64,000 bases of DNA, from the NCBI GenBank assembly GCA_032622095.1, contig CP136063.1, positions 33,670,987 through 33,734,986 on the forward strand. The letters run 5' to 3'. Below are positions 10,322 to 22,677 of the stretch, in pieces. The DNA is from Siphonodentalium dalli. Lineage: Eukaryota; Mollusca; Scaphopoda; Gadilida; Siphonodentaliidae. The position numbers and the translations under genes are program-made. The notes beneath the pieces are model-generated. The model had not been told where the DNA came from and did not search any database. It saw only the letters and a program-made list of their open reading frames with translations. Within the stretch, counting starts at the first letter, position 1. Each line of letters starts with the position of its first letter.

Positions 10322-11585
10322 ATTTACGCAGGATGAGATAATTTCTGTATTAACATCGCTCAAACTGAATAAAGCCCATGGGCATGATGGAATAAGTGCG
10401 AAAATGTTAAATTCAACTACTGAGTCAATAGCATATCCTCTGTCAATATTTCAATAAATCAACAACGCAAAGTTTCCATCTACCTGGAAAAAGGCTAACG
10501 TTGTCCCAAATAAAAAAAAATGACCCAGCGGACACTAAAAACTATCGACCTATCTCCCTGCTTCCTTGTCTTGGGAAAGTTATTGAAAAACTTGTACTAA
10601 AACAAATAAGTCAGTTCTTTGACGACAATAAATTAATTTATTCCAACCAATCGGGTTTCATAGCCGGCCACAGCACATCTCACCAACTGATAGACCTCTA
10701 CAGTTACCCATGTCGATCTCTCGACAAAGGACTATATACATGCTCCGTTTACTGTGATATTTCCAAAGCCTTCGAGAGAGTTTGACACAGTGACAGTTAT
10801 GTAAGCTATATAATTACGGAGTTCGCGGGAGAACATTGAGATGGATATAAGACTACCTTCATAAACGGCAACACAGAGTTTTAGTAAATGACACCTTTTC
10901 TGAATACGAGATCATCCCAGCTGGTGTACCACAGGTTTAAATCTTAGGACCCTTCCTCTTCCTTGTCTATATCAACGACTTACCAGACAACATACTTTCT
11001 TTTACGAGAATGTACGCCGTTGACGCATGTCGAGCAAATAGTCATTATGACCTAAATGAATTAGGCCGCGTCATGAATAGTGACCTCCAAATCATAGCAC
11101 AATGGTCTGAAAACTGGTTAGTAAACTTAAATCCTTTTAAAACAAATAGTATGTCCTATGCACTAAGGGGGACTTCTGGGGAAGCCCCCGACTGAACCTT
11201 TAAACAGGATCCAATCTCATTTGTTGCAATACATAAACACCTCGGTCTGGAACTCCAAGCTAAATTAAATTGGAATAATCGCCTAAATGGTATAAAAAAC
11301 AGAATATCCTCACGCTTAGCACAGCTCCGAAGATTTAAGTATCAGCTTGACCGAAGATCGCTTGAAAGCATTTATAAAACTTTTATCCTACCACTATTTG
11401 ATTACTCTGATGCAGTCTGGGATTGTGCCCCCAAATACCTAACCGAGAAGCTCGACCGATTACATTGCGATGCCGCCCGAACAGTTAGTGGCCTCACACG
11501 ATCAGTGTTCAATATAAACCTCCTAAATGAAGATGGCTGGCCAACACTGAGCAAGAGAAGAGAGATACATAAACTGCAAGCAATG
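10322..11585 (+). pseudogene. LINE reverse transcriptase, multiply broken
   Basis: Reverse-transcriptase blocks appear in order across several frames. They are LNKAHGHDGISAKML (10374), NYRPISLLPCLGKVIEKL (10540), SGFIAGHSTSHQLIDL, CDISKAFERV (10758, motif A), a stop-interrupted GVPQ-x-x-LGPFLFLVYINDLP (10924), and then MYAVDAC where active enzymes have YADD (11010). DLNELGRVMNSDLQIIAQW and NWLVNLNPFKTNSM follow. Loss of the second position of YADD and at least six stops or shifts make it inactive. The motif set fits the CR1/L2/Jockey group. A finer clade needs alignment. Confidence 0.85.
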
Positions 11586-11666
11586 TAGAAAATAGTAAAT
11601 GACGATGCCCCCGAATACCTATCAAATTGTCTAACACTTAGATCATCTGAAATCTCTAGATAGAAC

Positions 11667-12128
11667 TTGAGAAAACCGGGAAAATTCTATTCTTACTTCT
11701 GTAACACCGAGCATTTAAATAAATCATTCTTTCCCGCTACTTTAAAATCGTGGAATGTCATACCCACAGAAATAACAGATGCCGAATCTATCGCAGCCTT
11801 CAAATTTTATCTCGAATTAATAGATCCTACAGTAAAACCACCATCATACTTCTGTACAGGTCGTAGAACGCTTAATGTTGCAAATGCCAAATTGCGTAAC
11901 AAATGCAGTAGCCTACGTTCCGATATGTTCCCAAATTATATCTCAGATAGCCCCCAATGCCATTGTGGAAATCCATGCGCAGATACTTACCACTACTTCT
12001 GGGCGTGTCCCATACTTCACACTGAACGAATGGAAATGTGTCAACAATTATACCAAAAAGGACTGAAAATTACACATATCAATGATTTACTTCTCGGAAT
12101 TCCCGATATCTCAAATAGAACAAAATAA
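11667..12128 (+). pseudogene. LINE C-terminal zinc-knuckle region
   Basis: This 153-residue open frame is the last coding part of the LINE. It includes FFPATLKSWNVIPTEI, the usual end of the RT-connected domain. It also has a cluster CHCGNPCADTYHYFWACP that resembles the C-x-C-x8-H-x4-C knuckle of LINE tails. It has stayed open although the upstream RT is broken. This probably reflects chance and no selection can be assumed. Confidence 0.75.
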
Positions 12129-12410
12129 ATTCTCTTCAAAATAGTCCATCGATATATAACAGCGACAATTCGATTCGAAGTAGGATAATCAGACGCATTT
12201 CAGAATAGCCACAAAAAAGCAAATTATTCACAAACCCCGAACCCACTCATTTGTAAATGTAAATATGTTTAACCAATATATGATTTTGAATCTTTCCTTT
12301 GCTATTTTTATGAATAATATTATTGTAAACAGGGAAAGGGGCAAAGTAAGTTATTTAACTTGTCCCCAATCCCTTTTGTATTATTCGATATACAAATAAA
12401 ATATGTTTAA

Positions 12411-13399
12411 ACTAATCTACATGATATCCTGTAACTGTATCTGGACATAAACTATGGTACTAAATCGGATTCGATCAAAGTCTACTCGGATGTCGAAACT
12501 ATCAACGGCTTGGGGATAGGAAATTACATGCACCAGTATTCCAGCATGGCATATATTGTGTTTCACATCGTTATATTGTGAATATGACATCAACGTGACC
12601 AACAGAACACCATGTACGACATGCATTCATCAGTTTATGGTTATTCACTTGGATGGAAATTCTTACTTTTCCTGTGTTGTGCATTCAATGAGATGCCAAA
12701 ACTCTGCATTCTTCGGTGTATCGATAATCGGCACTGAAAGGATGTATGTTCTTGTTGTTGTTTGCAGTTACATCTGATAAGCATACTCATAACCCATGGA
12801 AATGGTAAATTTCAGATAGTCAAAGAAGTGAATATATAATGGTTTCTCTCGCGATATGATTTAGACGAATTGTCAACCAATGTCCTACAAAACAGTTGCT
12901 TCATACAAGCCAAGTTCCTGCATACATTTATGCATGAGCTATGAGAACACTGAATCCAGTTCATGACACATCATGGAAATGTTATATTTCACATATGTTG
13001 GGTTTTGTATACATAAATTAATCTTTAATGATCCATGAGTTTAATTTCTCTCAGATAAATCAATCATCCCAACATGTGCAAGAAGCGGCATACATGTGCG
13101 TAGATACAACTAAGCTTAGTAATTGCTCAGTTCATAAGATGTCAATAGGTCAAATTAAGAAGCCACAAGGAATAACCCTTGTGGCAATTTATACAAGCTC
13201 AACGTCCTCGTTTAAGTTGCAAGTCGCGATGAATCAGGTAAGTGTAGAACACCGGAGTGTGACTTCCCAGAGCTACATTGTCATTGACAACTAGACTCAA
13301 TCATGCCATATGGAGTTATCCGCCATGCCAACAAAAAGCTTCGACCATGCGTAGTTAAAATCACCACTTCCGTCCCGACCAACTCCGGATCACATAGAG
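12411..13399. other. No gene recognised
   Basis: Unique-looking AT-rich sequence with a few short open frames (for example 13028-13294). None has a recognisable motif. Confidence 0.45.
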
Positions 13400-13639
13400 T
13401 AGTGTAGTAACTTAGCGACAAAATTTTGTCACATTGGAACGGACTGGCCAAAAGTGCCATTTTTTTATATTATGTCAAGTTAGGTGTGCTCTTTCAGAAA
13501 GTGAACTAGAAACAGGTTTCTGATCAATATTAACCCTTGTTTCCAGTATCAATCCAAGATGGCGGCCAAATTCAATCATTATTTCACCATGACGTTCCAA
13601 CTCGTATACAATTTAAGGAACATGCACAATAAAGGCGTC

Positions 13640-14640
13640 ATTCCATCCGGCATTGTCATATTTTGAAGATATTAGCAATCCAGGCTGACCAAATTATAAC
13701 TTTTTGGACCAAAAGCATGAAATTTTGTCATAAAATCATTCTCGTTTCAATTATTTCGGAATAATAAACAGACAATTTCTCAAAACTGTTTCAGTGCAGA
13801 TCAAAGGTTAAGATCTTAAATTTTTCAGAAATGTATACTGCAAACAAAATATACAACATCTAAGACAAATTCATAACCATATTTTAGACATTTTGGATTA
13901 TGTTACCCCTCACCCCAAAAATCATGAAATTTTGTTTTTGTGATAAACATCCGATAGAACATGGATGAGAATCTATAAAGGACACTATTCGATCACATTT
14001 CTAAATACTGTAATTGCAATTACACACACAATGACCAAAGTTGAAATTTACAACTTTTTCGACTGAAATATGCAATTTGGTAAGAAAATCCTCGTCATTT
14101 CAAATATTTTGGTCCAATAAATGGTCATTTACACATAGGATATTTGCGATAGTTCAAAATGTTTGTTCTTAAATGTTTTGGACATATATACTGAAAACAA
14201 TGAATACATTTTCTGTGGTTAATATGTAACAACGTTTCCGAAAATTTGGTTTATGTTACCCCTCACCCCAAAAATCACGAAAATGTGACTTGGTTGTAAT
14301 GATTCAATAAATCTTTGGTTAAATCTTATAAAGTGAGTTTTTCGATGACAATTAGTCATATATTGTTATGTAACAATCACATTGACAGTATACTGTTTAA
14401 ATTTACAATTGTATGCCTAATAACAGCTATATTGTATGGTAAAATAACCATAATTTCAAATATTTTCAACCAATATATGGGCAATTTCTCAAACATTTCC
14501 AAAGATCATATACCACATGCGGCCTTGAAAATTTCGAAAATGACTGTCGAATACAACACATTTAAAGGTGTATACATGTCATGTCTTGGTGAAATAGAAT
14601 AAAATTCAAAAAATCTATTATACCATAAATAATTTGAAGG
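13640..14640. repeat. ~345-bp subterminal tandem units, left arm
   Basis: Three related blocks begin near 13640, 13990 and 14340. Each contains caaatttgg/aaattttgtc, then tcatttcaaatattttgg and an nacatttctcaaa-type block. The first two end in ttatgttacccctcacccc. The same blocks appear inverted in the right arm (about 17160-17840). Confidence 0.7.
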
Positions 14641-14933
14641 TGTTGACTTATATAATCTACAAATGTAGCATACAAGAGGGGGTATATATAGACATGTGGT
14701 TCAGATTACAACTTTAATTTGTCTACCAATAATACACATAACATAAAGATGGTCTATCTTTGTTTATACTCTGTCCTTAAATTCACGTTTGTTATGTTGT
14801 ACCTGTATAACTATAATGTGCACAGTCTGATCATACCAGCGGATATATAGCAACTCATAGATTGTCATGTTATAATAACCGGTGACCATGTTTATACATT
14901 GAACAAATATTTTAGGCATTCTTAATATCACAA

Positions 14934-16079
14934 TTACAACTGCATAATTATGTGAATGGTAAAACAGCTATTGCACATTTTCACCTGTTTGCAACAACAC
15001 TTGATGAGTTCTGTACACACAGCTGCAGCTTCTCGTAATGTAGTCCACAAAGGTTTACATCCATGATCTTCAACTGTCCATTCCCAGTCATGCGGGCCAT
15101 GTATTGGAATTGTTATGTCATGACAAGTGTACCACAATCCTGCCTGGTATATGGCTCATTTCATATGCTGTATTAGGGTCCCATTTGAGCGACAAGTTTT
15201 GGAGAATTCTCTTCATATGCCTCGTTATCAACAACTTTTGACAACCTTTATTATAATTAATGGTAATGAAACTTTCGAGTTCTTTGAAAATATATGAGGA
15301 CGAATCTTGTTGAATAAAAGGTTGATTCGCTTATAGAAGAAATGTACATGTACCTGTGATAACAGGATAATATTTCCATGCTATCCAGAAACTTTTTCTG
15401 CCCTTTATATGGAAGAACAAAGTGGTATCAAAACCAGATATCGAATGAAAATTGGGTAGTGATAACAATTGTCATCGCTCAGAGCGGAAAATGTGCTGTT
15501 GTCATGGTACAATGTTTTAGTTTTGCCTGTTCCTAGAGAAACACATGTATCACCACCACTGTTAGCATCCGTAAACTTTGAAAACAGACCGATGACCATT
15601 ACCAGGACATCTGTGTCAACAAACTGAACACGGATGGTCGTCAGCCCACAAGAAAGCGCATGGATAATGTGCGGCACAATTCTAATATCAGCTTCCTCCT
15701 GACAACAGTTTCTCAAGATTTACTAGGAAGAATTTGCTATTTTGAGAGTTGACGAACATTCTGTCATGTTTAAAAATTTATCATCATGTTCTGACGCATT
15801 ACAAAATACAAAATGTTCAAGCTTATTGTCAGAATGACGGAGGAATTCGTTCCATTTTTTTGGGAATCTTAGTTTGGCCACAAACTTTTCGTCCAAGATC
15901 TATACCACGATTCTCATTAGTGCTGCCTTCATAATACCTATCCCACACAACACACATGACATTAACTCTTCTTAGTTTGTAGAAACTTCATTGATGACTG
16001 TGTAATCTTTAAAAGTACTTTTAGATCCTATCGCAGGCACAATTATATGCACAAGAACGCCTCCATCAAATATCTTGCA
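14934..16079 (-). pseudogene. CxC cysteine-rich protein relic, copy 1
   Basis: Read on the minus strand from 16079, frames give KIFDGGVLVHIIVPA, then GSKSTFKDYT, a VWDRYYEGSTNEN-like block, KIPKKWNEFLRHSDNK, EEADIRIVPHIIHAL, VDTDVLVMVIGLFSKF and SLGTGKTKTLYH. After a one-base shift at ~15445 they give FHSISGFDTTLFFHIKG, later GPHDWEWTVEDHG, LWTTLREAAAVCTELIKC and CCKQ-x2-KMCNSC. I recognise this order from uncharacterised, often multicopy invertebrate proteins. In those, an EEADTR/VDTDV segment precedes a C-terminal cysteine cluster, and their biochemical role is not known to me. Several stops and shifts show that it is dead. The family identification is from memory of the motif order. Confidence 0.65.
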
Positions 16080-16106
16080 CGTACTTCCAATATTTTATTT
16101 CTTGTA

Positions 16107-16640
16107 ATAGTGTGTTCGAACAACATTTGGGCAGTTCAAAAAACCCGAAATCGCTTCTCCGCTATTCCAAACGATCACGTGCAGGAACAGGAGAACATCA
16201 AATTGAAAGGAACGGGAGGTAAATTCAAGGGGACACAATCTGATTTGCTGGGATGTATCCGGGAAGCAATTGGAGATATATCGGACCCACCTAAAAATGT
16301 TCAGTGCAAGATATTTGATGGATGCGTTCTTGTGGATATGATTGTACCTGCGATATAGTATCTACTTTTAATGATTACGCCCATTCACTAATGAAGTTTC
16401 TACTCTACAGACTAAGAAGTGTTACTGTCATATATACATGTATGTGGTGTGGGACATGTGAAACGAGCTGCCTACCAGGTAGGATTGTGGTACATTTGTC
16501 ATGCCAAACTGCAGCTGTGTGCTCAGAACTCATTAAGTGTTGTTGCAAATCACAAACTTGTAACAGATGCAAATATGCAAACGCTGATTTACCATACACA
16601 GAGTTATGTAGATGTAATTGTGTGCTTAAAATATTTGTTC
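16107..16640 (+). pseudogene. CxC cysteine-rich protein relic, copy 2 (internally deleted)
   Basis: The plus-strand counterpart of the minus-strand relic, diverging from it. The frame reads NDHVQEQENIKLKG and then CKIFDGCVLVDMIVPAI, a stretch shared with copy 1. After a shift it gives STFNDYAHSLMKF. The segment holding the EEAD/VDTDV region is absent. The sequence jumps near 16450 to VKRAAYQVGLWY, then to a cysteine cluster (ELIKCCCKSQTCNRCKYANA, then LCRCNC). The cluster keeps all its cysteines, better than in copy 1. The HVQEQ portion upstream of 16304 has no partner in the left arm, so copy 2 extends further 5' than copy 1. Confidence 0.65.
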
Positions 16641-18104
16641 AACGTATAAACACAGGCAGCGGTGATTATAACATGACAATCTATGAGTTGCTATCTATCG
16701 GCTGGTATTATCAGTCTGTGAACATTATAGTTATATAACATAACAAACATGAATTTAAGAACACAGTATAAACAAAGATAGGCCATCTTTATGTGTATTA
16801 TTGATTGACAATTTAAAGTTGTGACCTGAAATGCATATCTATATATACACCCATCTTGAATGCTAGATTACATAAGTCAATGATATTGGGTCAAATATAT
16901 CCATTAATGGTATTATAGATTCTTTATTTTTATTTTATTTCACCAAAACATTACATGAATATACCCTTATATGTGTTGTATATATATTCGATGTTCATTT
17001 TCGAAACTTTTAAGACCGCATATTGTATATTATTACATATTGCCATTCTATTGGTTGAACATATTTGAAATGATCAAATAAATTGTTATCAGGCATACAA
17101 TTATTAATTTCAACAGTATACTGACAATGAGATTGTTACATTATAATATATGACGAATTGCGATCGACAAACTCACTTTATAAGATTTAACCAAAGATTT
17201 ATTGAATCCTTACAACAAGTCACATGTTCGGGATTTTTGGGGTGAGGGGTAACATAAACCAAGTTTTCTGAAACGTTGTTACATATTAAACACATACAAT
17301 GTATTCATCGTTTTCAGTATATATGTCCAAAAGATATCAGACCGAACATTGTGAACTATCGCAAATATCCTATGAGTAAATGACCATTTATTGGACCAAA
17401 ATATTTGAAATGACGAGGATTTTCTTACAAAATTGCATATGTTTTGTCGAAAAAGATGTTATATTTCAACTTTTGTCATTGTGTATGTAATTGCCATTGC
17501 AGTATTTAGAAATGTGATCAAATAGTGTCCTTTATAGATTCTCATCCATGTTCTATCGGATGCTTATCACAAAAACAATATTTCATGATTTTGGGTTGAG
17601 GGGTAACATAATCCAAAATTTCTAAAATAAGGTTAAGAATGTTTCCTAGCTATTGTATGTTTTGATTAGAGTATACATGTCCAAAAATGCTAAGACCTTA
17701 ACCTTTTATCTACACTGAAACATTTTTGAGAAATTGTTTATTATTCCGAAATAATTGAAACGAGAATGATTATATGACAAAATTGCATGTTTTTGGTACA
17801 AAAAGTGATAAATTTCAAATTTGGTCAGCCTGGGTTGCAACAATCTTCAAAATATGACAATGTCAGGTTGAATAATGACTTAATTATGCATGCGCCTCAA
17901 ATTTTATACCAGTTGGAACGTCAGGGTGAAATAATGATTGAATTTGATCGCCATCTTGGATTTATACTCGAAACAAGGGTTAATATTGATCAGAAACCTG
18001 TTTCTAGTTCACTTTCTGAAAGAGCACACATAACTTGACAAAATATAAAAAAATGGCACTTTTGGTCAGTCCGTTCCAAAAAAAAACGCTAAGTCACTAC
18101 ACTA

Positions 18105-18335
18105 GAGTGAATACATAATTCCCCCTCCCCCACCCTACGGTGGCCAGGCCATCGGTTCTCTCGGTTGTCCTTCCACAGCAGCCGCTCACACTCGCTTGTC
18201 TCATTCCTGTCGCTGGTGGCTCACTACAACCCTCGGAGTCGATATCGCCCCTGTTTTGCCCGTTGTGCTCCTGCCTCAACACGTCACTGCTCGCTACTTC
18301 TCCTGCATCAGTCTGCTTCACTCCCCCTAATGTTT
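18105..18335. other. GC-rich patch of unknown origin
   Basis: About 230 bp clearly richer in G+C than the surroundings, starting with a ccccctcccccaccc tract and open in more than one frame on both strands. No motif was recognised. It abuts the outer edge of the palindrome. Confidence 0.4.
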
Positions 18336-18571
18336 TTGAATATAATCGAATCAGACAAAAGATTCCGAATTGCATCGAATCGAATCACAGGGCCCTAATT
18401 GTGAATTGCCATCTTGGATATAACAGTTTAAAAAAATATCTTTTCTGTGCAAGGTTATTTGCCACCGGTATGTACATGTACATGTAAAGTACATGCACGT
18501 GTGTCTGCCATCTGGCCACCCCAGATGGCCCAACAGTTTTTGTCAAAATATCGCACTGAATTACAGCTATT

Positions 18572-18720
18572 ACAGTAAAACCTCACAAAACGTCACACTC
18601 TTCGGATCGGCCCGTCTGTTCGGTTTAGAGAGGTGTTCGGTTTACAGAAAATCGAAAAACCATCGGAATATATTGCTGCCGGCAGTAAGATTTATCGAGA
18701 CACGGGCACCTCATTACTGA
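18572..18720 (+). mobile_element. Pogo/Tigger-like terminal fragment
   Basis: The sequence begins tacagtaaaacctcacaaaa and continues with cggtttagagaggtgttcgg. CAGTAAAACCTC next to TA is the typical start of pogo/Tigger family elements. No transposase and no matching right end was found, so this is a solo end or decayed copy. Confidence 0.45.
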
Positions 18721-18954
18721 TTACTTAAACTTTATTACATAAACTACAAAATAAAACATAAATTGCAGTAGATAATTTAAACATGCTATAATAAGAAATA
18801 AATAGATGTATAGCGAAACCAGGAAACACGGAAACGATACAATTTACGATGATTCGCAATTTTTGAAAATGTTGTTGACGGTAGATTTCAACTCTGATAT
18901 ATCATTTTCCCGACTGCTCATTAATTGTCATAAGTTGATTTTATAAAACTGTGA

Positions 18955-19995
18955 TGCTCTAATTATCATCACTGTGATAGCCAAGAGAATTACCGCCGCC
19001 TTAATTATCATCACTGTGATAGACAAGTGAATTACCGCCGCCTTAATTATCATCACTGTGATAGCCAAGTGAATTACCGCCGCCTTAATTATCATCACTG
19101 TGATAGCCAAGTAAATTACCGCCGCCTTAATTATCATCACTGTTATAGCCAAGTGAATTACCGCCGCCTTAATTATCATCAATGTGATAGCCAAGTGAAT
19201 TACCGCCGCCTTAATTATCATCACTGTGATAGCCAAGTGAATTACCGCCGCCTTAATTATCATCACTGTGATAGCTAAGTGAATTACCGCCGCCTTAGTT
19301 ATCATCACTGTGGTAGCCAAGTGAATTACCGCCGCCTTAATTATCATCACTGTGATAGCCAAGTGAATTACCGCCGCCTTAATTATCATCACTGTGATAG
19401 CCAAGTGAATTACCGCCGCCTTAATTATCATCACTGTGATAGCCAAGTGAATTACCGCCGCCTTAATTATCATCACTGTGATAGCCAAGTGAATTACCGC
19501 CGCCTTAATTATCATCACTGTGATAGCCAAGTGAATAACCGCCGCCTTAATTATCATCACTGTGATAGCCAAGTGAATTACCGCCGCCTTAATTATCATC
19601 ACTGTGATAGCCAAGTGAATTACCGCCGCCTTAATTATCATCACTGTGAGAGCCAAGTGAATTACCGCCGCCTTAATTATCATCACTGTGATAGCCAAGT
19701 GAATTACCGCCACCTTAATTATCATCACTGTGATAGCCAAGTGAATTACCGCCGCCTTAATTATCATCACTGTGATAGCCAAGTGAATAACCGCCGCCTT
19801 AATTATCATCACTGTGATAGCCAAGTGAATTACCGTCGCCTTAATTACTTTGATAGCCAAGTGAATTACCGCCGCCTTAATTACTGTGATAGCCAATTGA
19901 ATTACTGCCGCCTTAATTACTGTGATAGCCAAGTGAATTACCGCCGCTTTAATTACTGTGATAGCCAAATGTATTACGGCCGCCTTAATTTCTTT
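18955..19995. repeat. 42-bp minisatellite, about 24 units
   Basis: The unit is gaattaccgccgcctt + aattatcatcactgtgat + agccaagt, repeated in tandem with very few substitutions. The last four or five units lack 6 bp (36 bp each). Both lengths are multiples of three, so long frames stay open on both strands: a 346-residue minus frame with unit AITVMIIKAAVIHL and plus frames with unit NYRRLNYHHCDSQV. There is no start context, signal or flanking exon, so I treat these frames as by-products of the repeat. Confidence 0.95.
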
Positions 19996-20133
19996 GCCAA
20001 AAAATAATGCTAATCACCATCAACTTTAGTATACATTTTTTTCCACAACGTGTCATACATGTATATCAACATTTTGTTCAACAAAATGTTTTATCATCAA
20101 GATTCAAGAGCACCACTATGTCGGTCGTCTCAT

Positions 20134-20330
20134 CGAATATTTGCTAGGCTGCCACATATTCCAGGAAGTGAAAAATAATATTTTTCAAAAATCGATATGT
20201 GATAACTCTGAGCTTTGATGAGATGGGTGTGTTCCTCGACTCGAATACAATATTTTTTTTACCCATAAGCCAAATAATTAGTAATTTAGGAGCATTAATT
20301 ATGATTATGCATCTCTAACTAAACACAAAC
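20134..20330. repeat. Dispersed repeat, related to 60770-60950
   Basis: Shared words include ataactctgag, ttttgatg, and tatgcatct at similar spacing in both copies. They are moderately diverged and non-coding. Confidence 0.5.
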
Positions 20331-20659
20331 TATTTCAGTTAATAAACTGTTTACGGTAATACGGTTTATTCAACATAGAGTTGGTCACCTACATCATCAA
20401 TGCAGCTTCAAGCCACGACGAAAATAAAGAAATTATCTGTTGCGCTTAGTTCGGTGATACCAATGTTAAGTTAAAAGCTCTCTTGTATTTTTGTCAGTGT
20501 TTCTAAAGTTTCCATTTGATGTTATTTTGAAATCACAATTACACGCTATTGACAAATATTATTTAAGGCTGAAAATCATGGGTTTACCATCTGGTACATT
20601 GTAACATTTAATTGAGAGTTGGCCACAAATGGGTACTAGACTACTAGTATTATATTGAC

Positions 20660-20960
20660 TCACATATGATGCATTTTATTACCATGGGTAAATGCGGCCG
20701 ACCTAACGAGCAAGCGAGTCAGATTGTTGCCAGTGACCATCTGACAGCAGACCGAGATCTCTTGGAGGAGATCCCAGAATGGCTGCAAACAGGGTAATTG
20801 GTCCAGGTAGAGAAAAAAATCAATACCATATTGGTCAATGACATGGTACCACACTTCATTCGGAATATGTAGCAATGACTGGCAGTCTAACATGATGTGC
20901 TGTAATTCATGCCAGGAGCAATGATGACATAGGCTAGCTTGTGCGGATATCGTGCTTTAC
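20660..20960 (-). pseudogene. Possible LINE C-terminal fragment
   Basis: A minus-strand frame reads through LCHHCSWHELQHIMLDC, a C-x2-C-x7-H-x4-C arrangement like the zinc knuckle of LINE ORF2 tails. The ensuing ~70 residues are typical of the short region between that knuckle and the LINE stop, ending at 20660. No reverse transcriptase is next to it. The match is short, so this is tentative. Confidence 0.4.
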
Positions 20961-22677
20961 TTTTCCAGTATATACCAAAATCAACAAATAATATCACAAA
21001 TGTGGCATCAGATTTCTCCCCAGATGTACCGTTATGAAACTACTGAAATGTGCCAATATTTGGTATAAAACAAAACAATGAGTATGAGGCTCTTGGGAGA
21101 AAACTAATCCATTATGACCTGGGATGTGGGCATAGAAATAGCTCATCTTCGGGGCCAGCTATTGGGTCCGAACAATCGGTAGAAATATCTTGCCCCTCGG
21201 TTGAGATCTTTCCATCCCCACACCCCAGGTCATGATGGATAATATTATTCTTATCTCAACCTAACTTCAGCTGAACATGCACTGCGCGCATAATGTTTTA
21301 CATTCATTTATTTATGTTAAAGTTACAAAGAGCATATATATTCAATGAAAATGTCCCTGTATTCTAATAACATTTTCAAGGCAGTCATGTGTTACCAAAT
21401 GATAGAGATGACCAATCAGCAATGCCACGAGGATAAACCTGTTGTGTCTTGTCGATACAAAAGAACGAACAAGTTTTCCATGTGTATATCACCTCCATAC
21501 ACATGTATATAGTCAGTTATAATTAAAATTAGGCTCTAGAATAAGCTACACATAACAGAGTCTTAATGAATATAACTATCAGTCAAATAGCCATCGATAT
21601 AAATAGCATATGCATGCAATTCCTGTTGTACAACATCAAATCGCAGTGTTACTATGGAAAGAATGCTATCTCATGTCACTTTCATTTTGGCGATGAGAAA
21701 AAAGGGTGCTAACTGTTGCAATTCTTGGAAATGCTTAATTCTATTCTCCTTGATGGATATTATTAATCAATTGTGAACTCTTCAAGTATACACACATCAG
21801 TGTTAAATTATTTGTTGTAATCACCAAATTTGTGAACACTGTGAAATTAGCAATGTGACTAGATATGACATAATGACAGGAAACTTATTATGCTATTTTA
21901 GCTATGAGTCGAAACACTCTGGAGTCGATGAAAATCGCCAATTGACTGATTTGCTTCATCACTTTACTGTTATATGTTGTGATTGACTGACGCTGATGTA
22001 AAGATTCTTGGTCGTAATGGAATGAGTTCAGGGAATACTATTCCACAAGCGGCATATTCGCGTCGCAAAATAGGCCTATAGCACATAGGGAATAGTCCTA
22101 AAATTGTCTATCAGATTTTCAAAACAATTTTGAGACAGGCGGTAAACTCTTCTTTTTCTGGTCAAATCCTATCATTGGCTCTGTACCCAATTAAGATTAT
22201 AAGATACACTTTGTAAAAGAATAAATACTTGTATCACCTGTATCATCTCGCCGAAATATTATATGTGTTGGGAGAAATAAACAACGATTGTTTTAACCTC
22301 AATCGGTGATGTCACAAACTATGGGGAGATAGGTCATGAAGTTTTTGATCAAAATGCGAAACCTATCTCAAAACATTGAAATGTTATGGTGCACATCAGC
22401 AGATAAGCGCGTTTCTAAAATATCACGTTTGCAGGATATGTTGGCTGACCAGATAGGCAACCAATTAAACTCATTATTTCTTACTGGAAGTGGAAGATTG
22501 TATGACTTTTATCCTAGTCACCACTTTAGAGCATTTCCTGCTATACATACACATGTATATGGATGCAACCTGTGGGTATGATGTTGAACCTTTAATTCTC
22601 AGTATGAACATCGAATTGCACTACCCGAAGCTCAGATATCGGGATCATATTCTTCTCTGTAGTTCCAATGTAGTTCC
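20961..22677. other. No gene recognised
   Basis: Unique-looking AT-rich DNA. Open frames are short and lack motifs, and no tandem or inverted repeat was noticed. Confidence 0.4.

Larger units (their letters stand above)
9435..12410 (+). mobile_element. Decayed CR1/Jockey-type LINE
   Basis: About 3 kb of a non-LTR retrotransposon, truncated at its 5' end inside the endonuclease. Domain order is: end of an AP endonuclease, reverse transcriptase, then a C-terminal zinc-knuckle region, followed by an AT-rich 3' tail that ends near aaatatgtttaa. Many stops and frameshifts interrupt it, so it cannot be active. The 5' edge lies about 125 bp right of the TTAA MITE. Confidence 0.85.
13400..18104. mobile_element. 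4.7-kb imperfect palindrome carrying two CxC-protein relics
   Basis: The outer ends tagtgtagtaacttagcg (13400) and the complement of cgctaagtcactacacta (ending 18104) match. From there the two halves are inverted copies of each other. The left arm runs to about 16079 and the right arm from about 16304. The right arm has lost roughly 735 and 95 bp relative to the left. Each arm contains about three ~345-bp subunits marked by gttacccctcaccccaaaaa (left, near 13908 and 14254) and its complement (right, near 17230 and 17590). A ~225-bp loop separates the arms. It could be a foldback transposon or two insertions in opposite orientation. No transposase was recognised. Confidence 0.85.

Noticed and set aside
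16405-16599. Minus-strand frame opposite the cysteine cluster
   Set aside because: It is the antisense shadow of the plus-strand relic, which shows the recognisable motif.
18928-19968. 346-residue minus-strand frame of the minisatellite as a membrane protein gene
   Set aside because: The hydrophobic 14-residue unit arises because the DNA unit is 42 bp. Plus-strand frames are equally open and there is no start context or neighbouring exon.
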